64,000 nucleotides of DNA from Anaerohalosphaeraceae bacterium (GCA_035378985.1 DAOSUR010000005.1:62001-126000), one strand, 5' to 3'; shown: positions 36,333 through 45,455, counted from the stretch's first letter. Program-made: numbers and translations. The notes: generated from the letters alone by a model not told the origin.

Positions 36333-36367
36333 AAAAAAAAAGAAACCGGTTTACAGAAAACCGGTTT
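36333..36367 (-). terminator. Intrinsic terminator after the DUF4174 gene
   Basis: Two copies of AAACCGGTTT (36343-36352 and 36358-36367) form a perfect 10-bp stem with a 5-base loop, followed on the minus strand by a run of Ts. It lies between 36426 and the NifU-like gene, so both genes are transcribed separately. Confidence 0.85.
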
Positions 36368-36425
36368 TTAAAAGACCCCCTTCTTTCCCGCGGCCATCTC
36401 GTTTCCGGCCTCCCTGACAATACCC

Positions 36426-36803
36426 TCAGAGGCTCGGTGTAAAGGTTTTGGCCGCGTTGTCCACCCGCATCAGCAGTTCCTGCCAGGAGATGCAGTCTTC
36501 AGAAACCAGATGCACTTCTGAATCGCTGCCGACCAAAAAAACCTTAAACTGGCCCGGACAAATATGAAACTTTTCGCGAAACCGAGCACATCCGTCAGCA
36601 GGAAGCTCCGTCTGGCCAATCCGTCCCTGCCCCTGTTCAAAAATCTCCGCCACCGTCAGACGACAATCCTGCATTGCCAGCCGAATGCTTTCCAGCTGTT
36701 CGACCTGCATTTGATAACAGCGATGATCCGGCGTGGGAGAAAAAATGATAAGCAAAGGGGGTTGGGCTTTTAATTCGCTGAGCCGTGGTCTGGGTATTAC
36801 CAT
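36426..36803 (-). CDS. DUF4174-like small protein
   Basis: 125 residues with the outline of DUF4174/thioredoxin-like proteins: 'PPLLIIFSPTPDHRCYQMQVEQLE' at the start, 'LAMQDCRLTVAEIFEQGQG' in the middle, and 'KFHICPGQFKVFLVGSDSEVHLVSEDCISWQELLMRVD' at the end, where the family normally has an 'F..+L+GKDG' strand-turn. No signal peptide. AAGGGAG precedes the ATG. Function of the family is not established; the fold suggests a redox or binding role. Flanked by its own terminator. Confidence 0.6.
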   Translation of the reverse strand: MVIPRPRLSELKAQPPLLIIFSPTPDHRCYQMQVEQLESIRLAMQDCRLTVAEIFEQGQGRIGQTELPADGCARFREKFHICPGQFKVFLVGSDSEVHLVSEDCISWQELLMRVDNAAKTFTPSL

Positions 36804-37149
36804 AATCGACTCCCTTCTCTGAACAGCACGGCATCACCCTCGCAAACGTTTCTCTTTATACGAACAAAACCCCAAAAGGTCAAGAAAAAAAAGATTTTAT
36901 AGGACAAAAACTTCACATTTCTGCACATCAGAACAGTAAGTTCGGATTCCATACGAATCCGTTGAGACTCTTAAAAAGCATTCAAGAAATATGTGCCGGA
37001 AATCTGGATTCCACCTTTCTCCTTTGTGAAAGTTTCGGAGGTCGAGCGGAAATGCTCGCAGCTTTCGAGGAGCATTCAATAAAAAAGCCGCCTTTTCAAT
37101 ACTGAAAAAGCGGCTTTTCATTCAGACAGGAACTTGACGGCAGAGTGGA
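36804..37149. other. Intergenic gap with terminator only
   Basis: 346 bases between two minus-strand genes. A 74-codon minus-strand frame at 36897-37121 has no ribosome site, no family resemblance and runs through the dnaK terminator, so I do not call it. The only clear element is the terminator at 37081-37118. Confidence 0.5.
37081..37118 (-). terminator. Intrinsic terminator after dnaK
   Basis: On the minus strand AAAAGCCGCTTTTTCA and TGAAAAGGCGGCTTTT pair into a long stem followed by Ts. It starts about 30 bases after the dnaK stop. The A-run on the other side would let it work in both directions. Confidence 0.85.
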
Positions 37150-39075
37150 CTATTTGGCCTCAAACTCGGCATCGATCACATCATTGGGGCCTTTTCGGCG
37201 AACCTCCCCTTCCGGAGGCGGCGTATGGGTTCCGGAGGTTTTGGCCGAGCCGGATGCGGCCTGCCGTTTGGCCGCTTCCTCATACAGCGTCTTGCCCAGC
37301 AGCTGCACCTCACTGTTGAAGTTGTCCAGCGCCCGTCGAATCGCCTCACCGTCATCGCCTTTAACGGCCTCTTTGAGGTTATTCATAGCCGACTCAATCC
37401 GGCTTCGGACATCCGCCGGCACTTTATCGCCGAATTCCTTAAGCTGCTTTTCCGTCTGGTAAATCATCTGGTCGGCCTGATTTTTCATCTCAACCACCTG
37501 ACGGCGTTTCTTATCCTCCGCCGCATGGGCTTCCGCTTCTTTGGCCATCCGCTCGACCTCTTCCTTGCTCAGGCCGGAACTGGACTGAATGACAATCGAC
37601 TGCTCCTTGCCGGTCCCGAGGTCTTTGGCCGAGACATTCAGAATCCCGTTGGCATCAATATCGAACGTCACCTCAATCTGAGGCACTCCGCGAGGCGCCG
37701 GCGGAATCCCCGTCAGCTGGAAGCGGCCGAGTGTGCGGTTGTCCCTGGCGAATTCACGCTCCCCCTGCAGGACATGGATTTCGACGCTGGTCTGGTTGTC
37801 CGCCGCCGTGGAGAAAATCTCCTTTTTGGTTGTAGGAATTGTCGTGTTCCGCTCAATAAGCTTGGTCATTATTCCGCCGAGCGTCTCCACACCCAGCGAC
37901 AGCGGCGTCACATCCAGCAGCAGAATATCCTTCACGCCTGCATCGCCAGCCAGGATAGCCCCCTGAATCGCCGCTCCAATCGCCACAACCTCGTCGGGAT
38001 TGAGACTCTTGTTGGGTTCTTTTTTGAAGATTTCCCGGGCAATCTGCTGGACTTTCGGAATTCGAGTCGAACCGCCAACCAGCAGAACCTCCTGAATATC
38101 CTCCGGACGCAGCTTGGCATCCTCCAGCGCCCGATAGCACGGGGCTTTGAGCCGCTCAAACACATGGTCGCAAAGGGCCTCAAACTTGCTCCGTGTAATT
38201 GTAATATTTAGGTGCTTCGGCCCGTTCTGGTCGGCCGTAATAAACGGCAGATTGACCGTAGTCTCCACCTGCGTGCTCAGCTCGCACTTGGCCTTTTCGG
38301 CGGCCTCTTTGAGCCGCTGATGAGCCATCGGGTCCTGACGCAGGTCGATCCCTTCCGTCCTGCGGAACTCTTCGGCCAGATAATTAATCAGAACTTCATC
38401 GAGGTCATCGCCTCCCAGATGCGTATCGCCGTTGGTGCTGAGAACTTCGAAAACATTATCTCCGATGTCGAGAATCGAGATATCAAACGTCCCGCCGCCG
38501 AAGTCAAAAACGGCTACTTTTTCATTTTTCTTCTTTTCCAACCCGTAGGCCAAAGCCGCCGCAGTCGGCTCATTGATAATGCGCTCGACCTTCAGACCGG
38601 CAATGGTGCCGGCATCTTTTGTGGCCTGCCGCTGGGAATCGTTAAAATAGGCAGGCACAGTAATGACGGCCTGGGTAACCTTTTCGCCCAGATAATCTTC
38701 CGCCGTTTTCTTGAGGTCCTGAAGAATCATTGCGGAGATTTCCGGTGGGGTATATTCTTTATCTCGAACCCTGACTTTCACCAGTTCATCCGGACCGCCG
38801 ACGATAGTATAAGGCACCATTTTTTCTTCCTCGCTGACCTCACGGTGCCGTCGGCCCATGAACCGCTTAATAGAGTAAATGGTGTTTTTCGGGTTCGTAA
38901 CCTGCTGATGGCGGGCCGCCTGGCCGACCAGACGTTCTCCTTTTTCGGTGAAACCAACCACCGAAGGGGTCAGTCGGCTGCCGTTTGCATTAATCAGCAC
39001 CTTCGGTGTGCTTCCTTCCATTACCGCCACCACAGAGTTGGTTGTCCCCAAATCGATGCCGATAATTTTTGCCAT
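37150..39075 (-). CDS. dnaK: Molecular chaperone DnaK (Hsp70)
   Basis: 641 residues, standard length. The ATPase domain starts 'KIIGIDLGTTNSVVAVMEG', with 'VFDFGGGTFDISILDIGD' and 'VLLVGGSTRIPKVQ'; the substrate domain includes 'DVTPLSLGVETLGGIMTKLIERNTTIPT' and the lid ends in 'GPNDVIDAEFEAK'. AGGAG precedes the ATG. It folds nascent and heat-damaged proteins with DnaJ and GrpE, neither of which is adjacent. A sigma-54-type promoter motif lies about 50 bases upstream, and no CIRCE inverted repeat is visible. Confidence 0.98.
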   Translation of the reverse strand: MAKIIGIDLGTTNSVVAVMEGSTPKVLINANGSRLTPSVVGFTEKGERLVGQAARHQQVTNPKNTIYSIKRFMGRRHREVSEEEKMVPYTIVGGPDELVKVRVRDKEYTPPEISAMILQDLKKTAEDYLGEKVTQAVITVPAYFNDSQRQATKDAGTIAGLKVERIINEPTAAALAYGLEKKKNEKVAVFDFGGGTFDISILDIGDNVFEVLSTNGDTHLGGDDLDEVLINYLAEEFRRTEGIDLRQDPMAHQRLKEAAEKAKCELSTQVETTVNLPFITADQNGPKHLNITITRSKFEALCDHVFERLKAPCYRALEDAKLRPEDIQEVLLVGGSTRIPKVQQIAREIFKKEPNKSLNPDEVVAIGAAIQGAILAGDAGVKDILLLDVTPLSLGVETLGGIMTKLIERNTTIPTTKKEIFSTAADNQTSVEIHVLQGEREFARDNRTLGRFQLTGIPPAPRGVPQIEVTFDIDANGILNVSAKDLGTGKEQSIVIQSSSGLSKEEVERMAKEAEAHAAEDKKRRQVVEMKNQADQMIYQTEKQLKEFGDKVPADVRSRIESAMNNLKEAVKGDDGEAIRRALDNFNSEVQLLGKTLYEEAAKRQAASGSAKTSGTHTPPPEGEVRRKGPNDVIDAEFEAK

Positions 39076-39122
39076 ATTTCGATCTCCTCTTTTTTGTTGT
39101 CAAAATCGCTTGAACTCGGGAT

Positions 39123-39139
39123 GTGCAAAGGTTGTGCCA
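39123..39139 (-). promoter_or_regulatory. Sigma-54 (-24/-12) promoter motif upstream of dnaK
   Basis: The minus strand reads TGGCACAACCTTTGCA, an exact fit to the TGGCAC-N5-TTGCA sigma-54 consensus with the GG and GC dinucleotides ten bases apart. Transcription would begin near 39113, giving a leader of about 38 bases. No enhancer-binding site was identified. Confidence 0.5.
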
Positions 39140-39318
39140 GGCCCCGCAAGAAATCATATCTGCTTTAGTGATAATATTTTATGGTCACCCTGCAATCGTC
39201 ATCTTATGTCAATTTGGCAGAACGCTGACAGAAATAACTTGATTTCCGAGCCAAAAATGACTTACCATCCTGTTTTCCTGAAAAGACAATCCATTTTTCT
39301 GTTCAGGAGGGAATAACA

Positions 39319-40092
39319 ATGAAAAGGGAAATCATCTTTCTTCTTGTCTCCTGCTTGCTAATGTTCTTTTTCGCTTTCGTCCGGGCGGCGGATGAGCCGA
39401 AAGACTCACAAAAGCAGGAAAAGGCATTCGAAACCGATGTCTTTCAGACTGATTTGGGGGATTTGGTCATTACCTTTATCGGGCACGGCACGCTGATGAT
39501 GACCTGCGGCGGCAAGGTCATTCACATCGACCCCTGGACGCAGCTGGCCGACTACACAAAACTGCCCAAGGCGGACCTGATTCTGATTACGCACGAACAC
39601 CGAGACCATCTGGACCCTAAGGCGGTCGAGCTGCTTCGAAAAGACGGCACCATCGTGGTCATTCCCGAAAAATGCAGGGAGGCCGTCCCGAACGGTTTGG
39701 TGATGAAAAACGGGGACAGGAAAAAACTGCTGGACATGGACATCGAAGCCGTACCCGCCTACAACCTGATTCATAAACGGCCGGACGGTCAGCCCTTCCA
39801 TCCGAAAGGACAGGGCAGCGGCTATGTCATCACGTTCGGCAAGACACGGGTCTATATCGCCGGCGATACGGAAAACATCCCGGAAATGCAAAACCTCAAA
39901 GATATTGCCGTCGCCTTCCTGCCGATGAATCTGCCCTTTACGATGACGCCCCAGATGACCGCGGATGCGGCCCGGATGTTCCGCCCCAAAGTGCTTTATC
40001 CCTATCACTACGGGCAGACCGACCCGAATGAGCTGGTCCGGCTGCTGGCCGAGGACAAGGACATCGAGGTCCGAATTCGCCGGCTGCCCTGA
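39319..40092 (+). CDS. Secreted metallo-beta-lactamase-fold hydrolase, UlaG-like
   Basis: 257 residues with a signal peptide ending 'FVRAAD'. The metal motif 'LILITHEHRDHLD' (His92, His94, Asp96, His97) is complete. 'ITFIGHGTLMMTCGGKVIHIDPW' is the UlaG/YycJ-type opening, 'YIAGDTENIPEM' gives the bridging Asp and 'LYPYHYGQTDP' the final His. UlaG-like enzymes hydrolyse lactones or phosphodiester-type substrates; the true substrate here is open. AGGAGGG (39305-39311) precedes the ATG. It stands alone, converging with mscL. Confidence 0.82.
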   Translation: MKREIIFLLVSCLLMFFFAFVRAADEPKDSQKQEKAFETDVFQTDLGDLVITFIGHGTLMMTCGGKVIHIDPWTQLADYTKLPKADLILITHEHRDHLDPKAVELLRKDGTIVVIPEKCREAVPNGLVMKNGDRKKLLDMDIEAVPAYNLIHKRPDGQPFHPKGQGSGYVITFGKTRVYIAGDTENIPEMQNLKDIAVAFLPMNLPFTMTPQMTADAARMFRPKVLYPYHYGQTDPNELVRLLAEDKDIEVRIRRLP

Positions 40093-40118
40093 AGCCCAGT
40101 CCCCGACGGGGAACGCCG

Positions 40119-40535
40119 CTACTTGGATTTCAGAATGTCGCGGATTTCTTCAAGCAGAAGCTCCTGCCTGCTCGCAGCCGGAGTCGGTGCAGCCGCCTCT
40201 TCTTTCTTTTTGGCCAGATTGATAATTTTAATCAAGGCAAAGATTGCAGCGGCTACAATGATGAAATTAATCACCGTGTTGATGAACATCCCGTAGTTGA
40301 TTTTGACGGCCTGCGAAACCACCTGCCCGGTCTCGGAAACTACGGCATCCCGCAGCGTAATCGAAAACTCCGAGAAATCCATCTGGCCCAGCAGCATTCC
40401 CAGCGGCGGCATCAGAACATCATTGACCAGCGAGTTGACAATCTTGCCGAAGGCGGCCCCGATGATGATGCCGACGGCCATGTCAATCACATTGCCCCGC
40501 ATCGCAAACGCCTTGAATTCCTTCCACAGACTCAT
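40119..40535 (-). CDS. mscL: Large-conductance mechanosensitive channel MscL
   Basis: 138 residues. The N-terminal amphipathic helix and TM1 read 'WKEFKAFAMRGNVIDMAVGIIIGAAFGKIVNSLVNDVLMPPLG', the most conserved stretch of MscL. TM2 is 'YGMFINTVINFIIVAAAIFALIKIIN', followed by the cytoplasmic bundle ending 'LLEEIRDILKSK'. The channel opens under membrane tension and releases solutes during osmotic downshock. AAGGAGT precedes the ATG; an in-frame start 15 codons upstream lacks one. Confidence 0.96.
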   Translation of the reverse strand: MSLWKEFKAFAMRGNVIDMAVGIIIGAAFGKIVNSLVNDVLMPPLGMLLGQMDFSEFSITLRDAVVSETGQVVSQAVKINYGMFINTVINFIIVAAAIFALIKIINLAKKKEEAAAPTPAASRQELLLEEIRDILKSK

Positions 40536-40693
40536 ACGGCACTCCTTTCCTGTAAAAAAACGGTTTCGAATTGCTTCCACCGTTTGCGTATTAAATCATA
40601 TCCAAAGAAAGAAAAAAACAACTATTTACTTGAAAAATCCAAGACAGATTTCTCTTGCGGAAGAGAGTCCTCCTTGGCATCTTGGAACTAGCT

Positions 40694-42187
40694 ATGGACA
40701 GGGGAGAATGGGCTTATAGAGGAGCGGGAATTGCGGGCGGGCTGCTGCTGATGGCGGGCAATCTGTACGGGCCTCTGTGTCTTTTGCAATTATCGGCTCT
40801 GCCGGTTCTGCTGTTCTTGAGTCTGCGAACGTTCAACCCCAAAGGCGCCGCGCTGTGCGGGTTCTATATGGGTCTGTCCTTTTCGATTCCGCAGATGTTC
40901 GCCCTGCGAATGCCTTTGCTTGTTACCGTCGGTCTGCTGATTTGGTTCACCGGGATTCTGACCCTGCTTTGTCTGGGCTGTGCGTTCCTTGTTCGACAAG
41001 GCGTTCTTCTCGGTTCGCTGGCTGTCGGGGCCTTCTGGGCCCTGTTGGACTGGGCATCCTGCACAGCCGTTCCCATCTGGGGACTGGCCCAATCCTTTGC
41101 GCGGAGCTGGACGGCCTATCCGATTCTAATCCAGTTTATTTCGTTAACCGGCATCTGCGGCGTTCCGCTGATGCTGGGCGCTCTGCAGGGACTGGCAAGC
41201 TGTCTTCTGGCCCGCCCCGCCTGCCGTAAACGGGCGGCTTCGGCCCTGGCTGCTATTCTGCTCGGCCTGGGCATCCTGAACACCGGACTTTTTCTGCAGA
41301 AACCGAGCGGGCACCTTCGCGCGGCTGCGGCGGGCTGGGTGTTTGATGACAGCTCTTCCGAAATTGACCCGCACAGCACTGAAGGATTTGAAAAACTGTT
41401 TGCCGAACCGGCACGGCAGGCTGCCCGTCAAGGCGCCGTGCTTTTTACCACCGGCGAGCTGGGCTTTTGTATTGCAGACCACAACCGGCAGGAATGGATG
41501 GAGCGGTTCGGACGAATCGCCCGGGAATGCCGCCTCTGGCTGGCCGTCGGATACCTGAATATCTCCGAACACAAAAACCGCATGTTCTTTATGTCGCCCG
41601 AAGGGGAAATTGTCGAAGAATACACCAAAACCCATTTGACGCCGATGGAGCCGCGATGGGGCGGAAGCGGCGAACTCAAAACCGTTTGCATCGAAAACAT
41701 TGCCGTCGGCGGATTGATTTGTCAGGACGACAATTTTCCCCGTCTGACGCGGCATTACGGGCGATGGAAGACACCGATTGTGCTTTGTCCGACGGCTGAT
41801 TGGCAGACCATCCGCTATCCGCATCTGCAGGCGGTGCGGGCACGAGCTATTGAAGGCCGATACGGAATCATCCGCGGCGCCGCCTGCGGCATCAGTGCCG
41901 CCATTGACCCGAAAGGAAGGATACTCGCCCAAATGGACCATTACAAAGAAGGGCCGGGGCTGCTCGTCGCCGATATGCCGATTGTTCAGACGATTCCCTT
42001 GTTCAGCCGCTTCGGCTTTGCGCCGCTCTTGACGGTCTGCGGGGTTATTCTGGCCGCCGCTGCCTGCCGCGGATTGAACCGCACCAATAAAAAAGGCGGT
42101 CAGGAGACCGCCTCAGAAAAAACACAACAGGAATCTCCGCTATTTTCCGGCGCCCCAGCCGCCCAGCAGACCGAACTTGCGGAATAA
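40694..42187 (+). CDS. Apolipoprotein N-acyltransferase-like membrane protein
   Basis: 497 residues: about six or seven membrane helices (1-205) followed by a nitrilase-fold domain. The catalytic triad of the carbon-nitrogen hydrolase superfamily is in place: Glu255 in 'TTGELGF', Lys312 in 'YTKTHLTP' and Cys343 in 'LICQDDNF'. This is the layout of Lnt, which adds the third acyl chain to lipoproteins, and the genome needs lipoprotein maturation (several lipobox proteins here). The triad contexts differ from classical Lnt (PETAL, YDKRHL, CYE), so a divergent paralogue is possible. A TTG start at 40655 is an alternative. The last 48 bases overlap the convergent coiled-coil gene and contain its terminator. 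Confidence 0.68.
   Translation: MDRGEWAYRGAGIAGGLLLMAGNLYGPLCLLQLSALPVLLFLSLRTFNPKGAALCGFYMGLSFSIPQMFALRMPLLVTVGLLIWFTGILTLLCLGCAFLVRQGVLLGSLAVGAFWALLDWASCTAVPIWGLAQSFARSWTAYPILIQFISLTGICGVPLMLGALQGLASCLLARPACRKRAASALAAILLGLGILNTGLFLQKPSGHLRAAAAGWVFDDSSSEIDPHSTEGFEKLFAEPARQAARQGAVLFTTGELGFCIADHNRQEWMERFGRIARECRLWLAVGYLNISEHKNRMFFMSPEGEIVEEYTKTHLTPMEPRWGGSGELKTVCIENIAVGGLICQDDNFPRLTRHYGRWKTPIVLCPTADWQTIRYPHLQAVRARAIEGRYGIIRGAACGISAAIDPKGRILAQMDHYKEGPGLLVADMPIVQTIPLFSRFGFAPLLTVCGVILAAAACRGLNRTNKKGGQETASEKTQQESPLFSGAPAAQQTELAE
42089..42112 (-). terminator. Intrinsic terminator of the coiled-coil gene
   Basis: On the minus strand GGCGGTC-TCCT-GACCGCC followed by six Ts, starting 28 bases after the stop of the coiled-coil gene. 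It lies inside the 3' end of the opposing Lnt-like reading frame. Confidence 0.85.
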
Positions 42188-45100
42188 CGATTTGGTTTTT
42201 TCATCGGGTTCGGCGGCCTGCGGTTTGGCCGGAGGGGTTTGCGGCTCTTCCGACTCCGCCTGCGGCTTCTGGGTTGATTTTGCATGCGAAAGAGCCGCAG
42301 CCGGAATATGAATCGGAGCCGGCTTGGGACCCGCCTTTCGCTCCTGCTCTTCGAGGAATTGCCAGACTGCCGCGCGGGCCTGCTGCCGTTCGGCCGGCGG
42401 CTTGCTGATCCAGGACACTTCCGCCGAGGCATTGTCGTTCAGCGATAAAGGTATCGGTCCGGGCGCGGGCGTCTGCGGGGCGGGATTGACCGGCTTCTGC
42501 TCCCGCAGCAGACGAATCGTTTCGTGGGCCCGCCGCAGATTCTCCGTTTGTTCCATCAGCTGATTGCGAAGAGCCGCAATCCGGGCCTCCGCTGATTCCG
42601 GCGAAGAGCCCGCCGGGTTCGTAATCAGACACGGCTCATCCGTCAGCGGCTGGTTGCGCGGTCCCTCTGTCGGCGGAACAGACGGCTTGGGGGCCGGTTC
42701 CGCGGGCTTGGGCGGTTCTGCCGGGCGAATCGAAGGCAGTTCCCAGATGCCTTCGGACTGCCGGCTGAGAATCTGCAGCTGCCGGGCAAACTCCACATGC
42801 TTGCTGAGCTGCTTCTGTGTGGCCTCCAGCTCAGCAGTCTGGCGGGCCAGCATCTGTTCCATCGATTCAATGTATCGACGGGCCTTCTGCAGCTGGCTTT
42901 GCGTCTCGGCCAGCACCCCGACGGTTTCCTGCAGCTGCTCGACCTGCCGACGAAGAGACTGATTGTCTTCCTCGCAGCGGCTCAGCCGCGCCTGCAGGTC
43001 TGCCGCCTGCTCCTGACTGCGCTCCAGAGCCCGCCTGAGCTGATGATTTTCTTCGTGCCGCTGGATACTGAGCCGCTCAAACTCCTGCGCCCGGCCGGTC
43101 ATTTCCGTCAGCTGACCTTGCAGCTTTTCAATTTGTTCATCCCGCTGACGGCACTGCTTCTCGAACTCCTGCTGACGCAGCTCCATCTCCTCGGCCAGCT
43201 GCTCATAAGCCGCGCGGGCCTGTTCAATCGTGCGGCTCTGGGCCTCAATCTGCCGAAGCAGATGTTCCTCCTGCTGCTGCATCTGGGCTGTCTGCTGGGT
43301 TTTCTGCTCCAGTTTGGCCTGCAAATCATCCAGCCGCTGCTGCAGCTGCTGTTCGGTCTCGGCGCTGCGTTCGAGCAGACGATTCTTTTCTTCCAGACGC
43401 ACCTGCAGGTCTTCCAGAGTGCGCTGGAGCTGCCGGGCCGTCTGTTCAGCAGCCAGATACTGCGTCTCAAACTCCTCCAGCGAGGTCAGCTGCTTCCGCA
43501 GGGCCACCTTTTCCTCCAGCACCTGCTGCAGACAGGTTCGCAAATCGGCCGCCTCCGCCTCCAGTCGGGCTATCTGCTCTTCCGTTCGGCTTCGGCTCGA
43601 TTCCTGAAGCTGGAGTTTCTGCTGAGCTTCCTGAAGGGCCTTTCGAAGGTCATCGGCCTCCTGCCGGCGCCGCTGCGATTCCTCCCGCAGGGAGGCCAGA
43701 TAGGCACGGCTTTCTTCGAGCTGACGAGCCGCATCCTGCGACGAGTCGGCCTGCTGACGCAGCTTCTCCTGAAGCATCTGCTTTTCCTGTTCGAGCAGCT
43801 GGCGGGCCTGTTCGGCCTCGCGCAGCCGGGCCGTCAGCGTATTGCAAATCGTCCGCTGCTCGTGCAGGTCGGTTTCGAGAGCCGCCTTCTGCAGAGCCGA
43901 CTGCTCTTGCCCGCTGTGAAGCATCTCCTCCAGCTGACGAATCCGCTGACGGGCTTGGTCGAGTTCCCGGCTCAGCCGCTCAGCCGCCTGGCCGCGCTCC
44001 TCAGCAAGCACCTGCTGGCTTTGCAGCGAAGCAATGGTCTTCTGGGCCTGGAGCAGTTCCTCGCGGGCGGCAGCCAGTTCTGCCGCTTGTTTGTGCTGAC
44101 TGCTCGTGAGCAGCTCCTGCTGCTGCTGAATTGTCCGACGGGCCTGCTGAAGTTCCTCCTGCACCGCCTCCAGACGCTGCTGAAGACCGGCCGCCTCCTG
44201 CTGCCGAGCCCGGAGCTCTTCGAGTTCCTGCTCGCTTCGGCCGCTTCGGGCCGCCAGTTCCTCCAGCTGCCGGTTTGCCTCCGCCAGCCGGGCCTGCATC
44301 GAGGCATATTCATTTCTCATTCGGCTGTGGGTTTCCTGCAGGTCATCCAGTTCCAGCGACAGCTGGTCCCGTTGCTCAGCCACCTTCTGGAAGAGCCGCT
44401 CCTGTTCAGCAATCTTCTGCTGAAGCCGTGCGGTCTGTTCATCGGTATTCTGATAATGATTCCGAAGGGCTTCCTCCAGCCGGCAAGCCGCCTGTCGGGA
44501 CCGAGCCAATTCCTGCTCGAGCAGACTAATCCGCTCCTGCTGCTGTACCGTCTGGTTCCGCAGAGCCCGCATCTGTTCCGCCTGCTGTCGGGCCGCTTCC
44601 TCCTGCAGACGAACCACATCCATCTGACCGGTCAGTTCAGCCACGCGGGTCCGAAGAGCATGATTTTCCTCTTCGAGCTGCCGGCAGGTCTGCTGCATCT
44701 GTTCCAATTGACCGGTCTGCTCCTGATGGCGGCCGAGCAGCTCATTCACCCGCATTTCCAAAGCCGCCAGGGCCGCCTGCTTTTCTTCGAGGGCTGCCTG
44801 TTTTTCCTTCAGCGCCTCTCCGAGTGCATCCTGACTGCGGCCGGCCTCCAATTGATGTATCCGGGCCGCCTCCTCCAGATGAAAGATGCGGGCCTGTGCC
44901 TCCTCCAGCTTCCGCTGGAGCGATTCAACCGTTTGACGGGCCTGAGCCGATTCGGTCTGATGGATACGCAGCTGCTCCAATTCCTCTTCCTGACGGGCCT
45001 TGTCCGCCTGAAGCGCAGCGAACTCACGGGCCAGCTGCGCAATATAGGCGTCCTGAGAAGCACACGTCTGGGAGAGGTTCTCTTTCTGCTGTTCCAGCCG

Positions 45101-45259
45101 AGCCAGTCTCTGACGGACCTGATGAAGCTGCTCTTCCAGCACCGCCGTTTGAGTGGAGGCACCGCCGGAATCTTCCGGTGCAGACAGGGTCGGCTCGCTC
45201 ATCCATTCCATCGCCTGGCGGACTCGGCTTTTTCGGTTCAGTATTTCTTTCGTATCCAT
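42140..45259 (-). CDS. 1039-residue coiled-coil protein of unknown function
   Basis: Starts at an ATG preceded by GAGGGCG; the open frame extends upstream but that part is not coding. Residues about 40-880 are an almost unbroken heptad pattern rich in Gln, Glu, Leu and Arg ('RQRLARLEQQKENL', 'LQETHSRMRNEYASMQARL', 'LEQEKQMLQEKLRQQAD'). A Pro-rich linker ('PAEPPKPAEPAPKPSVPPTEGP', about 890-910), a further short coil and a basic C terminus ending 'KSLFRKFGLLGGWGAGK' follow. No signal peptide or membrane helix. SMC-, crescentin- or tropomyosin-like scaffolds share such composition, but no ATPase or other domain is present. A cytoskeletal or spacer role is only a guess. Confidence 0.75.
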   Translation of the reverse strand: MDTKEILNRKSRVRQAMEWMSEPTLSAPEDSGGASTQTAVLEEQLHQVRQRLARLEQQKENLSQTCASQDAYIAQLAREFAALQADKARQEEELEQLRIHQTESAQARQTVESLQRKLEEAQARIFHLEEAARIHQLEAGRSQDALGEALKEKQAALEEKQAALAALEMRVNELLGRHQEQTGQLEQMQQTCRQLEEENHALRTRVAELTGQMDVVRLQEEAARQQAEQMRALRNQTVQQQERISLLEQELARSRQAACRLEEALRNHYQNTDEQTARLQQKIAEQERLFQKVAEQRDQLSLELDDLQETHSRMRNEYASMQARLAEANRQLEELAARSGRSEQELEELRARQQEAAGLQQRLEAVQEELQQARRTIQQQQELLTSSQHKQAAELAAAREELLQAQKTIASLQSQQVLAEERGQAAERLSRELDQARQRIRQLEEMLHSGQEQSALQKAALETDLHEQRTICNTLTARLREAEQARQLLEQEKQMLQEKLRQQADSSQDAARQLEESRAYLASLREESQRRRQEADDLRKALQEAQQKLQLQESSRSRTEEQIARLEAEAADLRTCLQQVLEEKVALRKQLTSLEEFETQYLAAEQTARQLQRTLEDLQVRLEEKNRLLERSAETEQQLQQRLDDLQAKLEQKTQQTAQMQQQEEHLLRQIEAQSRTIEQARAAYEQLAEEMELRQQEFEKQCRQRDEQIEKLQGQLTEMTGRAQEFERLSIQRHEENHQLRRALERSQEQAADLQARLSRCEEDNQSLRRQVEQLQETVGVLAETQSQLQKARRYIESMEQMLARQTAELEATQKQLSKHVEFARQLQILSRQSEGIWELPSIRPAEPPKPAEPAPKPSVPPTEGPRNQPLTDEPCLITNPAGSSPESAEARIAALRNQLMEQTENLRRAHETIRLLREQKPVNPAPQTPAPGPIPLSLNDNASAEVSWISKPPAERQQARAAVWQFLEEQERKAGPKPAPIHIPAAALSHAKSTQKPQAESEEPQTPPAKPQAAEPDEKTKSLFRKFGLLGGWGAGK

Positions 45260-45293
45260 CCGAACGCCCTCACACAAAATCCGTTTTGCCGCT

Positions 45294-45430
45294 CGTCCGA
45301 TAACTCGTCCGGCGGGATTGTGCCTGCAATACGGCCACCTTGTTATCTTCGCCGTTTGGTGTGCGAAAACATTAATTCTGCGGGCAGTTTTTTTGCTGTG
45401 TCCGATAACTGCTGAAGATTCGTCCGATAA
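45294..45430. repeat. Three copies of a TCCGATAA motif upstream of the coiled-coil gene
   Basis: CGTCCGATAA (45294-45303), TGTCCGATAA (45399-45408) and CGTCCGATAA (45421-45430) lie in the 196-base gap between the ThuA-like and coiled-coil genes, all in the same orientation. They could be operator sites; there is no further support. Confidence 0.35.
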
Positions 45431-45455
45431 GAATGCCGCCCGGCATAATGGCAGA

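Noticed and set aside
36897..37121. 74-codon minus-strand frame
   Set aside because: No ribosome site, overlaps the dnaK terminator, no recognisable features.
42797..45415. 872-codon plus-strand open frame opposite the coiled-coil gene
   Set aside because: Leu-rich mirror of the Gln/Glu heptads on the other strand; no ribosome site or family resemblance.
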